From Microbacterium ureisolvens (GTDB lineage: Bacteria > Actinomycetota > Actinomycetes > Actinomycetales > Microbacteriaceae), in assembly GCF_015278315.1 (NCBI RefSeq), contig NZ_JADIJE010000001.1:492566-556565 (forward strand): 64,000 nt of DNA, written 5' to 3'. Numbering within the stretch: the stretch's first letter is position 1; each line of letters begins with the position of its first letter. The position numbers and the translations under genes were made by a program. This document shows positions 44,311-53,011 of this stretch, piece by piece. The notes under the pieces are model-generated. The model was not told where the DNA came from, did no database searches, and was given only the letters and a program-made list of their open reading frames with translations.

Positions 44311-45153
44311 TCACGGGCTCCCGCCTGATTTCTTGCGGAGTTGCGCGGCGATGTCGGGAACGTACCGGAATTGCTCGATGGGTGGTCGCTCGTAGTCGTC
44401 TGCGTTGGGGCGTTCGGGAATATCGATCTTCGGCCGATCAAGATGGTGGTACGGGACGCTTTCGAGCAGATGGTTGATCACGTTCAAGCGCGCGCTGCGC
44501 TTGTCGTCGCTCTCAACGACCCACCACGGTGAACCTGCTGTGTCGGTGGCGGCGAACATGGCGTCCTTCGCACGGGAGTAGTCCTCCCATCGGCGAATCG
44601 ACTCCAGGTCCGTCGGCGACAGCTTCCACAGTTTCATCGGATCTTCACGCCGCGCGAGAAAGCGCGCCTGCTGCTCGTCATCCGACACGGAGAACCAGTA
44701 CTTGATGAGGATGATGCCGTCCTCGATGAGCTGTTGCTCCAGCACCGGCGCCTGCCGCAGGAACCGCTGGTACTGCTCATCCGTGCAGTACCCCATGACC
44801 CGCTCCACTCCGGCTCGGTTGTACCAGGATCGGTCCATCAGGACGATCTCACCTTTGCTGGGCAGATGCTCGATGTACCGCTGGAAGTACCACTGACCGC
44901 GCTCGCGCTTGGACGGCTTGGGAAGCGCGACCACGCGGGTATGCCGAGGATTCAGGTACGCGGTGACCCGTTTGATCGCTCCCCCTTTACCGGCTGCGTC
45001 ACGGCCCTCGAAGATCACCAGGACACGCGCGCCTGATTTCGCGACCCATCGCTGCATCTCGACCAACTCGATCTGGAGACGCTTCAGCTCGGCCTTGTAC
45101 GCCCGCTCGGGCACCCTCCGCACCGACGTCTTCGCATTGCTCTTCTTCGTCAT
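44311..45153 (-). CDS. ppk2: Polyphosphate kinase 2 family protein
   Basis: A 280-residue PPK2 kinase. Walker A is FEGRDAAGKGGAIK near residue 50, the lid is LPKPSKRERGQWYFQRYIEHLP, and DRSWYNRAGVERVMGYC is the Walker B region. It transfers phosphate between polyphosphate and nucleotides (GDP/ADP). The class (ADP- or AMP-specific) is not read with certainty; a single complete domain fits class I. It converges on the GCS2 gene with 35 bases between. Confidence 0.92.
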   Translation of the reverse strand: MTKKSNAKTSVRRVPERAYKAELKRLQIELVEMQRWVAKSGARVLVIFEGRDAAGKGGAIKRVTAYLNPRHTRVVALPKPSKRERGQWYFQRYIEHLPSKGEIVLMDRSWYNRAGVERVMGYCTDEQYQRFLRQAPVLEQQLIEDGIILIKYWFSVSDDEQQARFLARREDPMKLWKLSPTDLESIRRWEDYSRAKDAMFAATDTAGSPWWVVESDDKRSARLNVINHLLESVPYHHLDRPKIDIPERPNADDYERPPIEQFRYVPDIAAQLRKKSGGSP

Positions 45154-45210
45154 AGCTCCCCCGTGCCCACCGGCGCCGATATCGTGCTGGCCCGATTCAA
45201 AGGCTGAAAT

Positions 45211-45244
45211 GCAGAAGCGTCTCCCAACCGGGAGACGCTTCTGC
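45211..45244 (-). terminator. Rho-independent terminator after csbD-like gene
   Basis: A perfect 15-bp stem (GCAGAAGCGTCTCCC and its complement) with the 4-base loop AACC, followed on the minus strand by ATTTC. It starts 10 bases after the CsbD stop and separates it from ppk2. Confidence 0.85.
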
Positions 45245-45254
45245 CGTGTCAGGC

Positions 45255-45425
45255 CTACTTGAACGCGTCCTTGACGTTTTCGCCGGCCTGCTTCAGGTTC
45301 GCCTCGGTGCGGTCGGCGTGCCCCTCCGCTTGAAGGCGCTCGTTGTCGGTGGCGTCACCGACAGCTTCCTTCGCCCTGCCGGTCGCCTCCTGAGCGGCGT
45401 TCTTGATCTTGTCGTCAAGTCCCAT
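45255..45425 (-). CDS. CsbD family stress protein
   Basis: A 56-residue CsbD-like protein: MGLDDKIKNAAQEATGRAKEAVGDATDNERLQAEG, then AGENVKDAFK. It is hydrophilic and helical, and is usually sigma-stress induced; the molecular role is unknown. The ATG at 45425 is the family start. It is monocistronic with its own strong terminator. Confidence 0.9.
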   Translation of the reverse strand: MGLDDKIKNAAQEATGRAKEAVGDATDNERLQAEGHADRTEANLKQAGENVKDAFK

Positions 45426-45738
45426 CGCGGTTCCTTCCGTCACAGATCCGGGCTTCTCCCGGGCGCTTCAACGCTAAGGACCCTCGCGCGCTTCGGCGAG
45501 GGCTTGCGCTACGCGCCGAGATGCGGCAGTGGGTCAGTTGTCGGCGGCGGGGATGGTGAGCACTGCCACGCCTGCTTGCTGGGCTTGGTAGCGAATCACG
45601 GCGCCGGCGTCCGGCGCGCTTCAGGACGTCGGGCGGCCCCCGTCACCCCCCACCACCGTTTCGTGCTGGCGTCACCCGCAGCAGCAAGCGGTGACTGAGG
45701 TAGACGTGCCGCGCGGTGCTGAGAGGACGAGCATGCTT
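45426..45738. other. Gene-poor 313-bp stretch with a possible protein remnant
   Basis: The csbD promoter must lie at its left end. On the minus strand, 45534-45621 reads a 28-codon open stretch with protein-like texture (AVIRYQAQQAGVAVLTIPAADN before a stop) and no start codon. It may be the tail of a decayed gene. Nothing else is recognised. Confidence 0.3.
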
Positions 45739-46908
45739 TCAATCGATCAGGCCGGCCAGGGTATGGACGGCCTCGGCGGTTGAGGGCAGGTCCGCGATCG
45801 CTGCTGCGACGCGACGAGCGGAATCGACGTATGTCGGATCTGTCAGCAGGCGGGGCACCTCTGCTGCGGCGAGCTGCACAGAGGCCGGCCCCCGCTCGAC
45901 GGTGATTCCGGCACCCACCGCCGCGACGTGGTCGCCGTTGACCACCTGGTCGGACGTGAACAGCGGAACGACCACCTGAGGGACTCCCGCGCCCAGCGCG
46001 CCCATGGTAGTTCCGAACCCGCCGTGCCCGAGCATCGCCGCGGCCTGTCGGAGCACGGCATCCTGCGGCCACCACTGCTTGACATGGGCGTTGGACGGCA
46101 GGGGTCCCAGCTCGTCGGGGTCAACTTTCCGCCCGACCGTCATCAGCACACGCGCGTCGACGTCAGCCAAGGCATCGAGCGCCTGCCGGAAGACGCCGGC
46201 GAACGAGGGCAGTGAACCGGTGACTGAGCCGAAGGTGACGTAGATCAACGGGGCCGCCGGATCGCCCCAGTCCGGAAGGCGGGGAGCGTTGGAGGCAGAC
46301 GCAGGCACGTGGAACCGCAGGAAATGCGCGCTTTCGGGCGGGGCCGGCTCACCACCGTGGTCGAGCATCTCGGGCACCACGCTGAGCACAGTCTCGGAGG
46401 CCAGCGCAAAGCTTACTCGGCCCTCGGCCAGCCCGGCCAGGCGCCCGAGTTCCTCCAGCGGATCGGTGATCGCCGCTGCGAATCGCGTCAGGATCTCGTG
46501 CATGCCGATGCTGACGTGCACGTGCGGAACTCCGGCCCGCTCGGCAGCGGCGAGAGAGGCGAGCTCAGCGCTCTCGCGGAGCACGAGGTCAGGATGCCAA
46601 CGCTCGACTGTCTCCAGGAGCGAGGGCAGTGCGGCCTGCGCATCGATCCTGCCGAACACCTCACGCACGACGAGGTCGTCGGCCTCCTCGAACGCCAAGG
46701 TCGGCAGCCTGCCCATGACAGCGCCTATCAGCTCACGCGGCCCGTCGGCGAACGGTTCGTGTGTGAAGCCCGCCTTGACCACCGCTCTTGCGTACGAGGC
46801 GGGCGCAGCCACGCGGACCTCGTGTCCCGCGTCGGCCAGGGCTCGCGCGAACGGCGAGAGCGGTCCGAAATGGCCGTCGTTAGCCGTTGTCGCACACAAC
46901 ACGCGCAC
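45739..46908 (-). CDS. GT1-family glycosyltransferase (MGT/UGT-like)
   Basis: A 389-residue GT-B glycosyltransferase. The N-terminal RVLCATTANDGHFGPLSPFARALADAGHEV is the acceptor-side start typical of macrolide and flavonoid glucosyltransferases. The C-terminal donor site holds VKQWWPQDAVLRQAAAMLGHGG and PLFTSDQVVNG. It glycosylates a small hydrophobic acceptor with a nucleotide sugar. The GTG at 46908 follows GGGAG and fits the family start. It is next to a broken AIM24 gene. Confidence 0.85.
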   Translation of the reverse strand: MRVLCATTANDGHFGPLSPFARALADAGHEVRVAAPASYARAVVKAGFTHEPFADGPRELIGAVMGRLPTLAFEEADDLVVREVFGRIDAQAALPSLLETVERWHPDLVLRESAELASLAAAERAGVPHVHVSIGMHEILTRFAAAITDPLEELGRLAGLAEGRVSFALASETVLSVVPEMLDHGGEPAPPESAHFLRFHVPASASNAPRLPDWGDPAAPLIYVTFGSVTGSLPSFAGVFRQALDALADVDARVLMTVGRKVDPDELGPLPSNAHVKQWWPQDAVLRQAAAMLGHGGFGTTMGALGAGVPQVVVPLFTSDQVVNGDHVAAVGAGITVERGPASVQLAAAEVPRLLTDPTYVDSARRVAAAIADLPSTAEAVHTLAGLID

Positions 46909-47161
46909 ATGCGTAGGCTCCCACCGGACTGCCCCCCTCGACAAGACCGGTTCCCGCCCGTTGAACGACCTCGCCCACTGAGCGATGACCAGCTGGCGTA
47001 CTCGGGCTGCTGTTCTCCCGGGCGCGGGACGACGACGTCCAGCGGCTTCTGATCGCCCACCGCCACATTCCCGGTCGTCGGGATCCGCAAACGCGGATCG
47101 CCAGCGAGCGGTGCCTGCACGCGCATCCGGCCGACCCGCTGGGTTAGCGCACAGGGTAGTC

Positions 47162-47467
47162 GTGTTCCAGAAGCTCACCAGCAACGGCACCGCCTGGGTG
47201 CAGCTGGCCGGCGAGATCGTCGAGTACGAACTGCTGCCGGGTCAGTCGCTGCTGATCCACCCCGGGCATCTCGCGCTGTTCCGCGCGAGTATGCAGCTGG
47301 AGTTCGCGAGCATCAAGGGCATCAAGAACAAGCTGTTCGGCGACTCGATGTTACTCGCTCATCTGCACGGTCCCGGGCACGTCTGGCTGCAGTCGATGAC
47401 ACCCGCCAAGCTGGCGGCCGCGATCGAGCCCTACCTGCCCGACAAGTCGTCGTCGAACAACAGCTGA
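47162..47467 (+). pseudogene. AIM24 family protein, C-terminal remnant
   Basis: About 101 residues equal to the C-terminal half of an AIM24/TIGR00266 protein: FQKLTSNGTAWVQLAGEIVEY, HPGHLALFRASM and GPGHVWLQSMTPAKLA. The N-terminal half (more than 100 residues in the family) is absent; the frame upstream of 47160 is closed by stops. A GTG at 47162 exists but has no clear ribosome binding site. It is most likely the stump left by a deletion or insertion. Confidence 0.75.
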
Positions 47468-47657
47468 CTCGGCGCGGCCGCGGGCCGCAGCATCCGTCCC
47501 GTCCTTCTCAGGAGTTCGCGATCGGTTATCGACCGAGTACCTCACTCGACCGGCGGTGGGATCGATTGACCCGGATCGCGGCCTTCGGTTGGGTGCCGAC
47601 GTTGGAGGGACCGTGGCGTTCGCGTTGCGACCGGCGCGACGTGCGATGGGCGATGAA

Positions 47658-47897
47658 TCAGGGCAGAAGGTCGAGCATTTGTGGTCGCGCCTTCATCGCG
47701 TGGATGACGAGCTCGTTGCCGCTGTCGAAGACGAGGACGACGGTCTCGAGCAGGCGTCCTTGCGTGTCGAAGCCGAGTCGTAGCTGGCGGGCGGGTGACT
47801 CGTCGTCAAGGTGTTCGACCCAGAGAGGCCAGGATGCTGCTTGCCGGATGTCGTCAGGCGCGACTCCGTGCTTGAGTGCGGCGTCGTGGATGTTCAC
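47658..47897 (-). CDS. BrnT-like toxin of a type II toxin-antitoxin pair
   Basis: A 79-residue protein. HDAALKHGVAPDDIRQAAS, RQLRLGFDTQGRLLETVVL and LVIHAMKARPQML follow the BrnT plan: KHGV helix, GRLL hairpin, and the A-(M)KAR ending. BrnT toxins are RelE-fold RNases that cut mRNA. The start is GTG, overlapping the antitoxin stop by four bases, which couples the two. Assignment as a toxin rests on this layout as well as on the sequence. Confidence 0.72.
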   Translation of the reverse strand: MNIHDAALKHGVAPDDIRQAASWPLWVEHLDDESPARQLRLGFDTQGRLLETVVLVFDSGNELVIHAMKARPQMLDLLP

Positions 47898-48157
47898 GCC
47901 GCGTACGCGGCGATCGCCTCGCGGATCAGCTCCGACCGTGACTTGTGTTCTCGGGCGGCACGGGCGTCGAGTGCGGCGAGCTCATCGGTGGTCAGGCGCA
48001 GTGCCACCACTTGCGCGGGCTCCGCGCCACGCCCCGGGCGTCCGCGTCCGCGACGCTTCAGGGCGTCGACGTCGTAGCCGGCCTCGGCTTCGGCCGCCCA
48101 TGCCGTGATCTGCTGTTCGGTGACCGGCACACCGTTGATAGTCTCACCGCCTGTCAT
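47894..48157 (-). CDS. Ribbon-helix-helix (CopG) antitoxin
   Basis: An 87-residue antitoxin. The N-terminal half (ITAWAAEAEAGYDVDALKRRGRGRPGRG) is typical of actinobacterial antitoxins, and the C-terminal RHH is VVALRLTTDELAALDARAAREHKSRSELIREAI. It binds and neutralises the downstream toxin and represses the operon. A palindrome, TCGTAATACGA, lies 8 bases before its start. Confidence 0.85.
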   Translation of the reverse strand: MTGGETINGVPVTEQQITAWAAEAEAGYDVDALKRRGRGRPGRGAEPAQVVALRLTTDELAALDARAAREHKSRSELIREAIAAYAA

Positions 48158-48164
48158 AGTCGAA

Positions 48165-48175
48165 TCGTAATACGA
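48165..48175. promoter_or_regulatory. Palindrome before the antitoxin, autoregulation site candidate
   Basis: TCGTA-A-TACGA is an 11-bp perfect palindrome 8-18 bases before the antitoxin ATG in an AT-rich pocket. RHH antitoxins bind short palindromes of this size over their own promoter. Confidence 0.5.
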
Positions 48176-48286
48176 AAATGTGATTCCGGCTAGGCCGCCC
48201 AGGGTGGGGATCGCCAGTCGTATGGGTGCCGCGGTCGCTTGCCGTCGCGCGTGGGGCAGCGGCGGGTGGCCGCGGAACGATGGGTA

Positions 48287-48895
48287 TTAGATGATGTGTG
48301 CTTCGCAGGTGGCGAGAAGCGCCAGACGGCGGCGCCGCAGCTCTCGGTACACCGTCGCGCGGGAGACGCTGAACAACTCGGCGATCTCCGTCGGGGTGTA
48401 TTCGCCGCGGTCCTGCACATCGAACAGTAGCTTCCGTTGGGTGGTCGACAACTTGGGCTGCTTGCCCTCCAGGTGACCTTTCGCGTGGGCGACCGCCATC
48501 CCTTCTTTCGTGCGCATGCTGATCAGGTCACGTTCGAACTCGGCGACCATCGGGAGCACGTTGGACGACAATCGCCCGACCGGATCGGACGGGTCGTATC
48601 TGCTGCCTCCGAGATCCAGGGCGACGCCTTTGGCCGTCAGCTCATCGGCGATATCGCGTGCGTCCCGCACGGATCGGGCGAGCCGATCGAGTTTGGTCAC
48701 CACGAGGGTGTCACCTTCGCGGACCGCGGCGAGCGCCTGCCGCAACCCAGGCCCTGCACGGTTCGTGCCGGTCAATCCATGATCGACGTAGATGTTCGAA
48801 TCGAGCACCCCGCGTCGGAGGAGCGCGTCACGCTGCGCCGTGAGGTCCTGATCGGCGGTGGAGACTCTGGCATAGCCAATCTGTGTTGCATTCAT
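48287..48895 (-). CDS. Serine recombinase / resolvase
   Basis: A 202-residue small serine recombinase. The nucleophile Ser12 is in YARVSTADQD, and the conserved arginines lie in VVTKLDRLARSVRD. The C-terminal helix-turn-helix TPTEIAELFSVSRATVYREL binds the res site. It is a Tn3-type TnpR/invertase class by length. No transposase is adjacent, so it may be an orphan that resolved or inverted a lost element. It neighbours the toxin-antitoxin pair. Confidence 0.9.
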   Translation of the reverse strand: MNATQIGYARVSTADQDLTAQRDALLRRGVLDSNIYVDHGLTGTNRAGPGLRQALAAVREGDTLVVTKLDRLARSVRDARDIADELTAKGVALDLGGSRYDPSDPVGRLSSNVLPMVAEFERDLISMRTKEGMAVAHAKGHLEGKQPKLSTTQRKLLFDVQDRGEYTPTEIAELFSVSRATVYRELRRRRLALLATCEAHII

Positions 48896-49007
48896 GCGCC
48901 GAGCGTGCCATCGGCACCACGGGGGCGCACCCGAGGCGGACCAGCATACGGGCATTGCACGGTAGTCGTCGGCTGCGTGCGGGCGTGAGCGCGTGCGAAG
49001 GGCATCC

Positions 49008-50024
49008 TCAATCGTGCATTGCACGCGGGCGGGGCGTCACGGGCGGGCGACATCGGCCGCACTGTCTGCTGCCCCATGCACCTGCCGCACGTCGATACCG
49101 CTCTGCGAGCCTCTCGAACGCTGCCGCCACCTCGTCCCCCTCGATGACCTCGAGGTCGACGTCGAGTTGCATCAACCAGTGCGCGAGCCGGTGGGGGTCG
49201 TCTGAGCCGAGTTCGACGCGGCACGTGGTGTCGTCGATCGCCTCGATGTCGAGCGGGATGGGGCTTTTGGCGGCGACCGCGGCCGCGGGTGCGTGTACGA
49301 GCACTCGGGCGCGATATGTCCGTCCCGCCCGCATGAGGCTTCGGACGACGTATTGGACGACATCGTCCTCGGGGATGATGCGCGGCCGGAACCGGGATCC
49401 CGTCGGTGAGCGGCGTGTCAGGCGGTCGACGCGGAAGATTCGCCAGTCGTCACGGTCCAGGTCCCACGCCAGGAGGTACCACAGCGGCCCCCAACTCACG
49501 AGCCGCTGCGGTTCGACGTGGCGCGCCTCCTCGGTGCCGCCGGGCTTCGTGTAGCCGAACCGGAGTCGTTCGTGACCACGGATCGCGGCGGCGATCGCGC
49601 CGAGTGCTTCGAGGTCGACGAGTGGTTCCGCGCTGGAGACGACGCTCGTCGCTTCCCGAATAGCGTCGACGCGTGAGCGCAGGCGCGCGGGGAGCACCTG
49701 CTCCAGCTTGGCAAGCGCGGTAAGGGCGGTCTCCTCGACGCCGAGACTCGCGGTCGCCATCGCACCAAGTCCCACCGCGACGGCGACGGCTTCGTCGTCG
49801 TCGAGAAGCAGCGGGGGCATCGCGGTGCCGGCGGCGAGCCGGTATCCTCCGGCGACGCCAGGGCGTGCGTCGACCGGGTAGCCGAGTGATCGCAGCTTTC
49901 CGATGTCGGCGCGCACCGTCCGCGCGCTCACAGCGAGGCGCCTGGCAAGTTCGACACTCGTCCAGTCGCGCTTGAGCTGCAGCAGCGACAGCAGCTGGAG
50001 CAAGCGCGCCGACGTCTCCAACAT
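49008..50024 (-). CDS. WYL-domain transcriptional regulator
   Basis: A 338-residue regulator. The N-terminal DeoR-like HTH (WTSVELARRLAVSARTVRADIGKL) is followed by a WYL domain (GPLWYLLAWDLDRDDWRIFRVDRL) and a C-terminal WCX-like part. WYL proteins bind nucleic acids or small ligands. The ATG at 50024 was chosen; a GTG-free longer start at 50036 adds four residues. It is divergent from the epoxide-hydrolase-like gene across about 60 bases, which probably is its target. Confidence 0.88.
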   Translation of the reverse strand: MLETSARLLQLLSLLQLKRDWTSVELARRLAVSARTVRADIGKLRSLGYPVDARPGVAGGYRLAAGTAMPPLLLDDDEAVAVAVGLGAMATASLGVEETALTALAKLEQVLPARLRSRVDAIREATSVVSSAEPLVDLEALGAIAAAIRGHERLRFGYTKPGGTEEARHVEPQRLVSWGPLWYLLAWDLDRDDWRIFRVDRLTRRSPTGSRFRPRIIPEDDVVQYVVRSLMRAGRTYRARVLVHAPAAAVAAKSPIPLDIEAIDDTTCRVELGSDDPHRLAHWLMQLDVDLEVIEGDEVAAAFERLAERYRRAAGAWGSRQCGRCRPPVTPRPRAMHD

Positions 50025-50087
50025 GACCCCGATCATTCCAGGAATCGCGGAAGCTTGTCTGCCGCATTCACCTGAATCGTGGATGCC

Positions 50088-51224
50088 ATGAACAAGCGCA
50101 CCGATCTCACTCCCTTCCGCATCCACATCCCGCAGGCCGACCTCGACGACCTGAACAACCGGCTGGCACACACGCGCTGGCCCCACCCCGTTCCGGGCCG
50201 CGGCGACCGCGACGACTTCAGCCGCGGCATCCCCCTGACATACCTGCAGGAACTCGCAGCGCACTGGCATGCCGGGTTCGACTGGCGCGCACAGGAGGAG
50301 CAGCTGAACCAGTACGAGCAGTACACGACCCTCGTCGACGGGCAGACATTCCACGTCGTCCATGAACGCTCAGCGAACCCGGATGCTGTCCCGTTGCTGC
50401 TCATCCACGGCTGGCCCGGTTCGTTCGCCGAGTACCAGCGGCTGATCCCGCTGCTCACCGACGAGTTCCACGTCGTCATACCGTCGCCGCCCGGCTTCGC
50501 GTTCTCCACCCCGCTGTCGGCACCCGGGTGGGAGCTGGCGCGCACGACCGAGGCCTACGCCGACATCATGACCCGCCTCGGGTACGAACGGTTCGCCGCC
50601 CATGCCACCGACCTCGGGTCGGGAATCATGTGGCGCCTCGCCGCGCTTCACCCGGATCGGGTCATCGGCGCGCACTTCGGTACCGAGCAGCGACTGCTCG
50701 GGCTCATCGGCGTGCTTTTCCCGGTCCCAGAAGGACTCACCCCCGGGGAGCAGGCGCAGCTCGATGCGATGCGTGCCGACGCGGCATCCGAGCGCGGCTA
50801 CCTAGAGATGCAGAACCACAAGCCCGACACGATCGGCCCCGCACTCACCGACTCGCCGGTCGGCCAGCTGGCATGGATTGTCGAGAAGTTCCACACCAGG
50901 CACGGGCTCGGTACGCCCGACGAATCGGTCGACCGCGACCAACTCCTGACGAACGTCAGCCTCTACTGGTACACCCGCAGCGGCGAGTCCAGCGCGCAGT
51001 TCTACTACGAAGCTGCGCACTCCGAGGTCGGAATCGTCATGCCCACAGAGGTCCCGTCCGGCTGGGCGGTGTTCGACGCCGACCCGCTCGTGAGGCGCGC
51101 GATGGACCCCGCAGGATACATCGGCCACTGGAGCGAGTTCGCCGAGGGCGGCCACTTCCCCGCCATGGAGGCGCCCGAACTGCTCGCGAACGACATCCAC
51201 GCCTTCTTCGGCAGCGTCCAGTGA
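50088..51224 (+). CDS. Epoxide hydrolase-like alpha/beta hydrolase (EHN type)
   Basis: A 378-residue protein with the EHN N-terminal cap (FRIHIPQADLDDLNNRLAHTRW) and an alpha/beta-hydrolase core with HGWPGSF. The nucleophile elbow reads HATDLGSG where microsomal-type epoxide hydrolases have GGDWG, so the Asp is retained. GHFPAMEAPELL near the C-terminus gives the catalytic His. It would open an epoxide or a related ester. A strong terminator follows it. It is divergent from the WYL regulator. Confidence 0.88.
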   Translation: MNKRTDLTPFRIHIPQADLDDLNNRLAHTRWPHPVPGRGDRDDFSRGIPLTYLQELAAHWHAGFDWRAQEEQLNQYEQYTTLVDGQTFHVVHERSANPDAVPLLLIHGWPGSFAEYQRLIPLLTDEFHVVIPSPPGFAFSTPLSAPGWELARTTEAYADIMTRLGYERFAAHATDLGSGIMWRLAALHPDRVIGAHFGTEQRLLGLIGVLFPVPEGLTPGEQAQLDAMRADAASERGYLEMQNHKPDTIGPALTDSPVGQLAWIVEKFHTRHGLGTPDESVDRDQLLTNVSLYWYTRSGESSAQFYYEAAHSEVGIVMPTEVPSGWAVFDADPLVRRAMDPAGYIGHWSEFAEGGHFPAMEAPELLANDIHAFFGSVQ

Positions 51225-51231
51225 CTGCTGA

Positions 51232-51260
51232 CCCCGGGCTCCGCGCCGAGCCCGGGGTTT
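51232..51260 (+). terminator. Rho-independent terminator after the epoxide hydrolase gene
   Basis: CCCCGGGCTC-(CGCGCC)-GAGCCCGGGG, a perfect 10-bp stem, is followed by TTTCACT. It begins 7 bases after the stop. Confidence 0.85.
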
Positions 51261-51506
51261 CACTACAGTCCGCATGCCTTCGGCTTACCGGTCATGGGGC
51301 TTGGCGAATCGCTCATCGAGTGTGTGTTCTCGATCCCCAACCCGGGCGGCGAGGTCGATCCCCAAGCGGCCACCGCACGCAAGCCGGGCGTCAGCGGGCA
51401 ATCGCAGTCAGTGGCGCTTCCACAGAACCCTCGGGGTGCAGCCGGAGTTTCATTACTCTTTGCCCGGTCTGGTTTCTGATCGGGCGGAGTCGAGGTGTGG
51501 CGCGAC

Positions 51507-52985
51507 TTACTGGGCGATGAAGTCGCGGGCCTCGGCGCGTAGGAGCTGGCCGTTGATTTCAGGTGAGACGACTTGGCGGAGGAACAGGTTGCCCTGTGCT
51601 TGACGCTCGTATGTCGATGGGTCGCAGGTGCAGTCGGGGCACCAGTGGCCGCCGGTCAGAATGAGGCGGGGGCTGCCCGCGAAGACGTGGCCGAGGGCGC
51701 ATCTCCAAACGAGGGGTGTCGTCACGTCGCCTGTCGTCGGCTGGCTGAGCAGGTCGCCCCCGCGGAAAGCGGCGGCTTCGAGGTAGTCAAGGGTCGACCA
51801 TTCTGAGCGCGGCTTTGATTCGTCGTAGCCGTGATCGAGGAACGTGGGGGTGCGTGAGGGCGTGGGCGGCGTGAAGGTGTCCCAGCCGCCGATGGCCTCG
51901 AAGGCTTGCCGAGAGCCGTAGTACGCGGCGACTACATCGGTGTCGCGTGCACGAACCGCGGCCATCGTTCCGCGCGGCTTACGGGTCAGCGGGCGCATGA
52001 CGACGTTCTTCACGATCCACGGCGGGACCTTTCCGGCCGATCGGACCGAGACAGGCGCCGCCGCGATCGCGCGGGCGAGCGATTCTGTGAAGGAGTCCTG
52101 CCGGTACGGGACAAGCTCCTGAAGGTCGTCGCTGTCGGTGTACCACTGCCCATGGAAGTTCTGCAGCGCGAACCAGTTCCGGTCGTACCAGCGGCGGATG
52201 TCGGGGACGCCCATCGCTGCCCCCATGGTGGTCTGCAGCTGCCAGTTCGTCAGTCGCCAGTCCTCTCCTCTGCCGACGTTGTAGATCCCGCCCCAGAACT
52301 CGTCTGGCACCTCGGGAGAGGACACTCCGACGAGCAGCCGGGCGGAGTCCTCCGCCGACACCCATTCCATGACGCCGTTGAACGGCGAGTGGGTCATGAT
52401 CGGGTCTCGGATCTCGAGCATGCCGGCATGGAAGATGCCGGTCTGCCGGAGCCACGCCCACTTCGGCAGGCCGGAGTCGATGAGCAGCCGCTCGGCGATG
52501 ACCTTGGTCTGCCCGTACTCGTCGAACTGCGACACCCGCAGGGGGTCGCCCACACGTCCCCAGTGCACCGGCTTCTGGCGGTCTCCGGTCTCTGCGACGG
52601 ATCCGATGCCCACGACGGCGACCGCACCCGGGTCCGGCTGCGCTCGTACGGCCCGGATGATGTTCTGCATGGAGCCGATATTCACCCGGCGGGCGAGCGC
52701 GGGGTTCTCGTCGGCGTGCGGCGAAACGACGGCACCGACGTGCAGCACGACATCGACGCCTGTGATTGCGGCGAGGACATCGTCGTACCGGGTAAGGTCG
52801 CCCCACGCGATCTGCAGGTTCGTCATGTCGCGGAACTCGTCGAGCACATCTCGGTCAGCGGAGGTCGGCATGGCGAAGGCGCGCACGACGAGCTCGGGGC
52901 GCTGGCGAAAGGCACGCAGAGTCGCGCGTCCCCAGTTGCCGGTGGCGCCGGTGAGCAGGACTGTGCGGCGGGAATCAGTGGTCAT
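51507..52985 (-). CDS. NAD-dependent epimerase/dehydratase with C-terminal zinc-ribbon-like module
   Basis: A 492-residue protein. The N-terminal 320 residues form an extended SDR: LLTGATGNWGRATLRAF binds NAD(P), and the YxxxK motif is in YGQTKVIAE. A middle segment leads into a C-terminal module of about 60 residues with WRCALGHVF and, 17 residues later, CPDCTC, a treble-clef/zinc-ribbon-like Cys-His set. Such a finger is unusual on this enzyme type. It is the last gene of the LacI-controlled glycoside operon, 26 bases after the GH fusion, and may process the released sugar. Confidence 0.8.
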   Translation of the reverse strand: MTTDSRRTVLLTGATGNWGRATLRAFRQRPELVVRAFAMPTSADRDVLDEFRDMTNLQIAWGDLTRYDDVLAAITGVDVVLHVGAVVSPHADENPALARRVNIGSMQNIIRAVRAQPDPGAVAVVGIGSVAETGDRQKPVHWGRVGDPLRVSQFDEYGQTKVIAERLLIDSGLPKWAWLRQTGIFHAGMLEIRDPIMTHSPFNGVMEWVSAEDSARLLVGVSSPEVPDEFWGGIYNVGRGEDWRLTNWQLQTTMGAAMGVPDIRRWYDRNWFALQNFHGQWYTDSDDLQELVPYRQDSFTESLARAIAAAPVSVRSAGKVPPWIVKNVVMRPLTRKPRGTMAAVRARDTDVVAAYYGSRQAFEAIGGWDTFTPPTPSRTPTFLDHGYDESKPRSEWSTLDYLEAAAFRGGDLLSQPTTGDVTTPLVWRCALGHVFAGSPRLILTGGHWCPDCTCDPSTYERQAQGNLFLRQVVSPEINGQLLRAEARDFIAQ

Positions 52986-53011
52986 CGGATGTCGCTCCTG
53001 TGGCCGTCGGA

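Noticed and set aside
45534..45621. A 28-codon minus-strand stretch resembling the end of a transposase or TnpB-like protein
   Set aside because: Too short to assign, no start codon and no flanking repeats; recorded only as a possible remnant.
46982..47126. Minus-strand reading beginning MRVQAPLAGDPRLRIP upstream of the glycosyltransferase
   Set aside because: It has some protein-like texture but no family resemblance, and it runs on into the glycosyltransferase coding region in the wrong frame.
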